Shown here piece after piece: positions 15,964 through 21,210 of a stretch of 21,210 nucleotides of DNA. Location: NCBI GenBank assembly GCA_023388235.1, contig JAEWGQ010000050.1, forward strand, positions 1 through 21,210, in the 5' to 3' direction. Both the position numbers and the translations under genes were made by a program. The notes under the pieces were generated by a model. The model did not search any database and was not told where the DNA came from. It saw nothing but the letters and a program-made list of their open reading frames with translations. Origin of the DNA: Actinomycetes bacterium (GTDB lineage: Bacteria; Actinomycetota; Actinomycetes; Actinomycetales; Cellulomonadaceae). Position 1 is the first letter of the stretch. Every line of letters starts with the position of its first letter.

Positions 15964-16746
15964 GTGCGCATCGCCAGGTTCACCACCGGAGACGACCCCC
16001 GCTACGCCCTCGTGGAGGGCGAGCCGGGTCAGGAGCAGCTCGTCGTCATCACCGGCGACCCGATCTACACCCCGGTGCAGCCCACCGGCGAGCGGATCCC
16101 GCTCGGCGACGGCGTGCGGCTGCTCGCCCCGGTGATCCCGCGGTCCAAGATCGTCGGCGTCGGGCGCAACTACGTGGACCACGCCGCCGAGATGGGCAAC
16201 GAGGTGCCCACCGCGCCCCTGCTGTTCCTCAAGCCGAACACCTCCGTGGTCGGCCCGGATGACCCGATCGTGCTGCCGGACTGGACCGAGGAGGTCTCGT
16301 ACGAGGCCGAGCTCGCCGTCGTCATCGGCAAGGTCACGAAGGACGTCGCGCCCGAGCACGCGCTCAGCAAGGTCTTCGGCTACACGGTGGCCAACGACGT
16401 CACCGCCCGCGACGCGCAGCGGACCGACGGCCAGTGGGTCCGGGCCAAGGGCTTCGACTCCGCCTGCCCCATCGGCCCGTGGATCGTGCCCGGGCTCGAC
16501 GTCGACGACCTCGCCGTCCGCTCGCGCGTGAACGGCGAGCCGAAGCAGGACGGCCGCACGTCGCAGATGGTCTTCGACGTGGCCGCGCTGATCTCCTACA
16601 TCTCCGAGGTCGTCACGCTCCTGCCCGGCGACGTGATCCTCACCGGGACCCCGGCCGGCGTCGGCCTGCTCGCCGAGCGGGACGTCGTCGAGGTCGAGGT
16701 CGAGGAGATCGGGACGCTGCGCAACCCGGTGCTGCGCCGGTCCTGA
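15964..16746 (+). CDS. Fumarylacetoacetate hydrolase family protein
   Basis: This 260-residue protein of the FAH/HpcE superfamily comprises metal-dependent hydrolases, isomerases and decarboxylases of small keto acids. Conserved text includes VGVGRNYVDHAAEMG (residues ~64-78), PLLFLKP, the metal ligands Glu114 and Glu116 in YEAELAVVIG, Asp145 in NDVTARDAQ, KGFDSACPIGPW, and GDVILTGTPAGVG near the end. No tyrosine catabolism genes are nearby, so the likely reaction is an acylpyruvate or oxaloacetate type rather than true fumarylacetoacetate cleavage; this is inference. GTG 15964 is placed by TAGGGT. In many actinobacteria I recall this gene lying directly before gltX; here a symporter gene separates them. 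Confidence 0.93.
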   Translation: MRIARFTTGDDPRYALVEGEPGQEQLVVITGDPIYTPVQPTGERIPLGDGVRLLAPVIPRSKIVGVGRNYVDHAAEMGNEVPTAPLLFLKPNTSVVGPDDPIVLPDWTEEVSYEAELAVVIGKVTKDVAPEHALSKVFGYTVANDVTARDAQRTDGQWVRAKGFDSACPIGPWIVPGLDVDDLAVRSRVNGEPKQDGRTSQMVFDVAALISYISEVVTLLPGDVILTGTPAGVGLLAERDVVEVEVEEIGTLRNPVLRRS

Positions 16747-16767
16747 CCCCGCACCCCGACCCGGTGG

Positions 16768-16785
16768 GCGCCCCCGCCGGGGCGC
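16768..16785 (+). terminator. Terminator-like hairpin after the FAH-family gene
   Basis: GCGCCCC (16768-16774) pairs with GGGGCGC (16779-16785) around a 4-base loop, 22 bases after the stop at 16746 and before the symporter promoter. It has no T-tract. Confidence 0.5.
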
Positions 16786-16805
16786 GGTGAGTGGTCGCGC
16801 CCCGG

Positions 16806-16811
16806 TACGGT
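16806..16811 (+). promoter_or_regulatory. Predicted -10 (TACGGT) of the AGCS symporter gene
   Basis: TACGGT lies 28 bases before the GTG at 16840, giving a short leader with GAGAGG at 16825-16830. This gene is therefore leadered, unlike its neighbours. Confidence 0.4.
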
Positions 16812-16839
16812 CGCGCCCGTCGACGAGAGGACGTGCAGG

Positions 16840-18297
16840 GTGGACGCGCAGGCCGTGCTGGACCGGCTGACGGAGGCGCTGTACACGTACTGGCTGGTGT
16901 ACGTGCTCGTCGGCGTCGGCGTGTGGTTCACCGTGCGCACGGGCGCCGTGCAGGTGCGGCTGTTCCCCGCGATGCTCCGGCAGGTCGTCGCCTCCCGCGG
17001 CGGCGCCGAGGGCGGCATCTCGTCGTTCCAGGCGTTCGCGGTCGGCCTCGCGTCCCGCGTCGGCACGGGCAACATCGCCGGCGTCGCCATCGCGCTGACC
17101 CTCGGCGGGCCGGGCGCGGTGTTCTGGATGTGGGTGGTGGCCGCCCTCGGCATGGCGACGGCGCTGGTCGAGGCCACGCTCGCGCAGGTGTTCAAGGTCC
17201 GCGCGGACGACGGCACGTTCCGCGGCGGCCCCGCGTACTACATCGAGCGCGGGCTCGGCTCCCGGCGGTGGGGCGCGGTGTTCGCGCTGCTGCTCGTGTT
17301 CACCTTCGGCTTCGCGTTCACCATGGTGCAGTCGAACACCATCGCGGACACGTTCGCGACCTCGCACGGGGTCCCGGTGCAGGTCACGGCGGTCGTGCTG
17401 GTGCTGCTCGCCGCGCCCGTGCTGTTCGGCGGGGTGCGCCGGGTCGCCCGGGTGTCCGAGGTGCTCGTGCCCGTGATGGCCGTCCTCTACCTGCTGATCG
17501 CGGCGGCCGTCGTGGCGCTCAACGCCGGCGCGCTCCCGGACGTGCTCGGCCAGATCGTCCGCGGGGCGTTCGGCCTCGACACCGCGCTCGCCGGCACGGC
17601 CGGGGGCGTGCTCGCGGCCGTGCTCAACGGGGCCCGCCGCGGGCTGTTCTCCAACGAGGCGGGCATGGGCTCGGCCCCGAACACGGCGGCCACCGCGACG
17701 GTGTCGCACCCCGTCAAGCAGGGCCTCGTCCAGTCCTTCGGCGTCTTCGTGGACACGATCGTGGTGTGCACCGCCACGGCGTTCATCGTGCTGTGCGCCG
17801 GACCGGCCGTGTACGTGCCGGGGCAGACCGCGCAGAGCGCCGGCGCCGCCCTGACCACCCAGGCCGTCGCGCACGAGCTCGGGTCGTGGGCCGTGCCCCT
17901 CATGAGCGCCGTGGTCTTCGTCTTCGCGTTCAGCTCGATCCTGGGCAACTACTCCTACGCCGAGGTGAACCTCGCGTTCCTCGGGGTCCGCGGCCGCGCG
18001 CTGACCGTCCTGCGCGCCGGGGTGTGCGCGGCCGTCGGGGGCGGGGCGCTGCTCGCGCTCACCGCGGTCTGGGCGGTGGCGGACGTCGCGATGGCGCTGA
18101 TGGCCACCGTCAACCTCGTGGCGGTCCTGCTCCTGTCCCGGTGGGCGCTGGGGGCGCTCGCGGACTTCCGCCGCTCGCGGCAGCCGGGCCAGGACGAGCG
18201 CTTCGCCGGCCGGGGGAACCCGCTGCTGCCCGGGGACGTCCCCGGCGACGTCTGGACGGTGCCCGAGCCGGTCGGGAGCGTCCTGGGCGCTCGCTAG
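16840..18297 (+). CDS. Alanine or glycine:cation symporter (AGCS family)
   Basis: This 485-residue inner-membrane protein is predicted to import alanine or glycine with sodium. Family signatures are SRVGTGNIAGVAIALTLGGPG (in part, residues ~68-88), GGPAYYIERGLG, FTFGFAFTMVQSNTIAD (in part), and RRGLFSNEAGMGSAPNTAATA (in part, ~266-286). About eleven hydrophobic helices are visible. Start choice: GTG 16840 follows GAGAGG by nine bases and gives a normal short N-terminus before the first helix. The last ~45 residues form a charged, Pro/Gly-rich cytoplasmic tail. Its TAG stop is the first half of the -10 hexamer of gltX. Confidence 0.94.
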   Translation: MDAQAVLDRLTEALYTYWLVYVLVGVGVWFTVRTGAVQVRLFPAMLRQVVASRGGAEGGISSFQAFAVGLASRVGTGNIAGVAIALTLGGPGAVFWMWVVAALGMATALVEATLAQVFKVRADDGTFRGGPAYYIERGLGSRRWGAVFALLLVFTFGFAFTMVQSNTIADTFATSHGVPVQVTAVVLVLLAAPVLFGGVRRVARVSEVLVPVMAVLYLLIAAAVVALNAGALPDVLGQIVRGAFGLDTALAGTAGGVLAAVLNGARRGLFSNEAGMGSAPNTAATATVSHPVKQGLVQSFGVFVDTIVVCTATAFIVLCAGPAVYVPGQTAQSAGAALTTQAVAHELGSWAVPLMSAVVFVFAFSSILGNYSYAEVNLAFLGVRGRALTVLRAGVCAAVGGGALLALTAVWAVADVAMALMATVNLVAVLLLSRWALGALADFRRSRQPGQDERFAGRGNPLLPGDVPGDVWTVPEPVGSVLGAR

Positions 18298-18300
18298 GGT
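18295..18300 (+). promoter_or_regulatory. Predicted -10 (TAGGGT) for leaderless gltX
   Basis: TAGGGT, GGACGG, GTG: a 6-base gap. TAG here is also the stop codon of the symporter gene. Confidence 0.5.
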
Positions 18301-18306
18301 GGACGG

Positions 18307-19824
18307 GTGAGCGCCACACACGTCCCCGAGTCCTCCGCCAGCGCCGTCCGCGTCCGCTTCTGCCCGTCCCCCACGGGGACGCCGCACGTCGGCCTGATCC
18401 GCACCGCGCTGTTCAACTGGGCGTACGCCCGCCACGTCGGGGGCACGTTCGTCTTCCGGATCGAGGACACCGACCCGGCGCGCGACTCCGAGGAGTCCTA
18501 CCAGCAGATCCTCGACGCGCTGCGCTGGCTCGGCCTCGACTGGGACGAGGGCGTCGAGGTCGGCGGCCCGCACGAGCCGTACCGGCAGTCGCAGCGCATG
18601 GACCTGTACGCCGACGTCGCCCGCCGGCTGCTCGAGGGCGGGTACGCCTACGAGTCGTTCACCACGCCGGAGGAGGTCGAGGCCCGGCACCGCGCCGCCG
18701 GCCGCGACCCGAAGCTCGGCTACGACGGCCACGACCGGGACCTCACCGAGGAGCAGAAGGCCGCCTACCGCGCCGAGGGCCGCGAGCCCGTGCTGCGCCT
18801 GCGCATGCCCGACGAGGACGTCACGTTCACCGACCTCGTCCGCGGCGACGTCACCTTCAAGGCCGGGTCGGTCCCGGACTACGTGATCGTCCGCGGCAAC
18901 GGGCACCCGCTGTACACGCTGGTCAACCCGATCGACGACGCCCTCATGGGCATCACGCACGTGCTGCGCGGCGAGGACCTGCTGTCCTCCACGCCCCGGC
19001 AGGTCGTGCTGTACCGGGCGCTGCTGGAGCTCGGCGTCGCGACCGTCATGCCGCAGTTCGGGCACCTGCCGTACGTCATGGGCGAGGGCAACAAGAAGCT
19101 CTCGAAGCGCGACCCCGAGTCCAACCTGTTCCTGCACCGGGAGCGCGGCTTCACCCCCGAGGGCCTGCTCAACTACCTCGCGCTGCTGGGCTGGTCGATC
19201 GGCCCCGACCGCGACATCTTCACGGTCTCCGAGCTGGTCGAGGCCTTCGACGTCGCCGACGTGAACCCGAACCCGGCCCGCTTCGACCTCAAGAAGGCCG
19301 AGGCGATCAACGCCGAGCACGTCCGGCTGCTCGCGCCCGACGACTTCCGCGACCGCCTGGTCCCGTACCTGCACCGCGCCGGGCTGGTCCCCGCCGACTC
19401 GTACGCCGACCTGGCGCCCGCGCACCGCGCCCTGCTCGACGCCGGGGCGCCGCTGATCCAGACCCGGGTGACGCTGCTCGGCGAGGCCGTCGGCATGCTC
19501 GGCTTCCTGTTCGTGGCCGACGACGCCCTCGTGGTGGAGGAGGACGCCCGCGGCGCCCTCAAGGACACCGCGCCGCAGGTGCTCGACGCCGCCGCCGCGG
19601 CGCTCGCCGCCCTGCCGGAGGACGGGTTCACCACCGCGGCGACGCAGGAGGCCCTGCAGGCCGCTCTCGTCGACGGCCTCGGCCTCAAGCCCCGGTTCGC
19701 GTTCACGCCGCTGCGCGTGGCCGTCTCCGGCCGCCGGGTGTCGCCGCCGCTGTTCGAGTCGCTCGAGATCCTCGGCCGCACCGCCACCCTGGCCCGGATC
19801 GCCGCGCTGCGCGCGTCCCTGTGA
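18307..19824 (+). CDS. gltX: Glutamyl-tRNA synthetase
   Basis: This class I aminoacyl-tRNA synthetase charges tRNA(Glu), and often tRNA(Gln) in actinobacteria, with glutamate, using ATP in the cytoplasm. The HIGH box appears as [10 protein letters not shown] (residues ~19-28) and the KMSKS loop as KLSKR (264-268). Between them are [15 protein letters not shown] and the [23 protein letters not shown] stretch (in part) of the catalytic core. The C-terminal ~180 residues form the helical anticodon-binding domain. The length of 505 residues is slightly above E. coli (471) and usual for actinobacteria. GTG 18307 is preceded by TAGGGT. No amidotransferase (gatCAB) genes are visible here. The HAD gene follows with a GTGA overlap. 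Confidence 0.98.
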   Translation: MSATHVPESSASAVRVRFCPSPTGTPHVGLIRTALFNWAYARHVGGTFVFRIEDTDPARDSEESYQQILDALRWLGLDWDEGVEVGGPHEPYRQSQRMDLYADVARRLLEGGYAYESFTTPEEVEARHRAAGRDPKLGYDGHDRDLTEEQKAAYRAEGREPVLRLRMPDEDVTFTDLVRGDVTFKAGSVPDYVIVRGNGHPLYTLVNPIDDALMGITHVLRGEDLLSSTPRQVVLYRALLELGVATVMPQFGHLPYVMGEGNKKLSKRDPESNLFLHRERGFTPEGLLNYLALLGWSIGPDRDIFTVSELVEAFDVADVNPNPARFDLKKAEAINAEHVRLLAPDDFRDRLVPYLHRAGLVPADSYADLAPAHRALLDAGAPLIQTRVTLLGEAVGMLGFLFVADDALVVEEDARGALKDTAPQVLDAAAAALAALPEDGFTTAATQEALQAALVDGLGLKPRFAFTPLRVAVSGRRVSPPLFESLEILGRTATLARIAALRASL

Positions 19825-20555
19825 CCCGGCCCGCGGTCGACGGCGTCCTGTTCGACGTCGACGACACCCTGGTCGACACGCACGGGGCGTTCGCCGAGGC
19901 GCTCGCCGCCGTCACGCGCGCGTGGCTGCCGGACCTCGAGCCGGCCCGGGACGGCGAGGTGCTCGCGCGCTGGCGGACCGACGCGCAGGGCTGGTACCGC
20001 AGGTACACCCGCGGCGAGGTGGGCTACCGCGAGCAGCGGATGGCGCGCGCCAACGAGCTGCACGCGGTGTTCGGCGGGCCGGCGCTGGACGACGACGCGT
20101 ACGACCGCTGGAACGCGCTGTTCGAGGAGCGGTTCACCGCCGCCTGGGCCGCGCACGCCGACGCGGCCGCCGCGGTCCGGCACCTGCTCGACGCGGGGAT
20201 CCGGGTCGGCGCGCTCAGCAACGTCGCCACCGACTACCAGGTGCGCAAGCTCACCCGGGCCGGGCTCGCGGCGGACGTCCCGCTGCTGGTCGGCGTCGAC
20301 ACCCTGGGGTTCGGCAAGCCGGACCCGCGGGTGTTCGCGGAGGCGTGCCGGCGGCTCGGGACCGAGCCCGGGCGCACGGCGTACGTCGGCGACGAGCTCG
20401 ACGTCGACGCCCGCGCGGCGACCGCCGCCGGCCTGCGCGGCGTCTGGCTCGCCCGCCCGGGGCTCGGGTCCAAGGGCGCCCGCGAGCTGCACGCGCTGCC
20501 CACGGACGTCGTGATCGCCTCCCTGGACGAGCTGCCCGCCGCGCTCGGCCTCTGA
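19821..20555 (+). CDS. HAD superfamily hydrolase (phosphatase-like)
   Basis: This 244-residue haloacid dehalogenase-fold phosphatase has all four motifs: FDVDDTLVD with nucleophile Asp12 and acid/base Asp14, the serine in GALSN (motif II), the lysine in [10 protein letters not shown] (motif III) and [11 protein letters not shown] (motif IV). A helical cap sits between motifs I and II (residues ~25-110), so it belongs to the C1-cap, phosphoglycolate phosphatase-like group; the substrate is unknown. It starts at GTG 19821, overlapping the gltX stop (GTGA), so its translation is coupled to gltX and it has no separate promoter. A HAD hydrolase directly after gltX is, to my recollection, common in actinobacteria, which suggests a housekeeping repair role. 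Confidence 0.92.
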   Translation: MTRPAVDGVLFDVDDTLVDTHGAFAEALAAVTRAWLPDLEPARDGEVLARWRTDAQGWYRRYTRGEVGYREQRMARANELHAVFGGPALDDDAYDRWNALFEERFTAAWAAHADAAAAVRHLLDAGIRVGALSNVATDYQVRKLTRAGLAADVPLLVGVDTLGFGKPDPRVFAEACRRLGTEPGRTAYVGDELDVDARAATAAGLRGVWLARPGLGSKGARELHALPTDVVIASLDELPAALGL

Positions 20556-20559
20556 CGGC

Positions 20560-20575
20560 GCGGCGTCAGCGCCGC
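20560..20575. terminator. Short hairpin between convergent HAD and methyltransferase genes
   Basis: GCGGCG (20560-20565) pairs with CGCCGC (20570-20575) around TCAG. The loop contains the methyltransferase stop (20566-20568). It could terminate both transcripts, but it is only 6 bp with no T-tract. Confidence 0.35.
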
Positions 20576-21210
20576 ACGGCGCGGTAGCAGTCGGTCCGGT
20601 AGGGCAGGGGCACGCTCGCCCGCCCGCGCAGGGCCGGGTGCGTCGCGGCGAGGTCCTCGACCTCGGCCAGCAGCGCCTCGCGCTCGGGGGCGGGCAGGGT
20701 CAGCAGGTGCGACCGGGACGCGGCCATGTCCCGCAGCGCCGCGGGCCGCACGGCGTCGGTCCACGTGACGACGTGGTGCTCGACGGGGCCGCACGCGACG
20801 AGCTCCGCCCCCAGCGCGGGCGCGCCCCCGTGCGGCTCCAGCGGGTCGCCGCGGTGGATGATCTCCTCGTACGCCGCGAGCCAGTCCGCGCCCGCGGGCG
20901 AGTCGGTGTCCCGCACGTTCCACAGCACGGCGAGCACGCCCCCGGGGCGCAGGACGCGCGCGATCTCGGCCGCCGCCCGCGGCCCGTCGAACCAGTGCCA
21001 CGCCTGGGCGACCGCCACCGCGTCGGCGGACGCGTCCGGCAGGCCGGTCCGCTCGGCGGAACCGTCCCGGACGTCCACGCCCGGCAGGCCCGCGGCGAGC
21101 GCGGCCCGCATCCCGGCGGACGGCTCGACGGCCGTCACGCGCCGGCCGGGGCCGCCCAGGGCCACCAGCCGCTCGGTGAGCTTGCCGGTGCCCGCGGCGA
21201 GGTCCACGAC
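20566..21210 (-). CDS. Class I SAM-dependent methyltransferase (5' end outside window)
   Basis: The visible 214 codons begin inside motif I (DLAAGTGKLTERL), so roughly 40 N-terminal residues and the start lie beyond base 21210. Then come VTAVEPSAGM with the ribose-binding Glu, GSAERTGLPDASADAVAVAQAWHWF (in part) and RVLRPGGVLAVLWN. The AWHWFD signature and the C-terminal PLPYRTDCYRA segment mark the actinobacterial group of UbiE-like methyltransferases with unknown substrate. An ATG within the visible part would cut the SAM motif and is not the true start. It converges with the HAD gene, with 10 bases between stops. Confidence 0.9.
   Translation of the reverse strand, partial: VVDLAAGTGKLTERLVALGGPGRRVTAVEPSAGMRAALAAGLPGVDVRDGSAERTGLPDASADAVAVAQAWHWFDGPRAAAEIARVLRPGGVLAVLWNVRDTDSPAGADWLAAYEEIIHRGDPLEPHGGAPALGAELVACGPVEHHVVTWTDAVRPAALRDMAASRSHLLTLPAPEREALLAEVEDLAATHPALRGRASVPLPYRTDCYRAVRR

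Noticed and set aside
15634..19425. Open frame of about 1263 codons on the minus strand, antisense to the FAH, symporter and gltX genes
   Set aside because: The translation is low-complexity and all plus-strand genes under it are clear members of known families.
16791..20555. Apparent 1254-residue protein ending in the HAD domain
   Set aside because: Only the last 244 residues are real; the rest is out-of-frame symporter and gltX sequence. The GTG at 19821 overlapping the gltX stop is the HAD start.

Overview
The window is chromosomal DNA from a very GC-rich Actinomycetota. Sample lines I counted by hand are about 73-77% G+C, GTG starts are common, and ten genes have a TANNNT-like hexamer 6-8 bases before the start codon. 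A Micrococcales member of the Cellulomonas/Promicromonospora type is my best guess, but the sequence only secures the phylum. No tRNA, rRNA or CRISPR array was seen, and no gap longer than 300 bases lacks a gene.

Left part (1-7520): a partial yggS (PLP homeostasis), then a lower-GC block holding a single large serine recombinase, then ybaK (Cys-tRNA deacylase) and a VIT/CCC1 membrane transporter, all on the minus strand. These are followed by a carboxymuconolactone decarboxylase-family gene (+), a Ski2-like DUF3516 helicase (-) and, divergent from it, RNase HI (+). The recombinase looks like an insertion between yggS and ybaK. It carries a C-terminal domain resembling the N-terminal DNA-binding domain of IS4/IS5-type transposases (DUF4096), and its catalytic domain lacks two usually conserved arginines. 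This is the least ordinary item in the window.

Centre (7521-13197): a complete split phosphotransferase system of the N-acetylglucosamine/glucose class. It comprises HPr (+), EI and EIIC in one minus-strand operon, and a divergent plus-strand operon of a GntR/HutC-type regulator, two EIIB proteins and EIIA. Phosphate would pass PEP -> EI (His188) -> HPr (His14) -> EIIA (His75) -> EIIB (Cys24 or Cys28) -> sugar at EIIC. Three DasR-type operators (TGGTC-N2-GACCA, one or both halves perfect) sit before HPr and between EIIC and the regulator, so the cluster is probably one regulon of its own GntR protein. HPr and EI converge on a perfect 18-bp hairpin.

Right part (13198-21210): a PNPOx-family flavoprotein, a YeiB/DUF418-type polytopic membrane protein, a SAM methyltransferase, a fumarylacetoacetate hydrolase-family enzyme, an AGCS sodium:alanine symporter, gltX, a HAD phosphatase translationally coupled to gltX, and a second methyltransferase cut by the window edge. 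These are mostly ordinary housekeeping genes.
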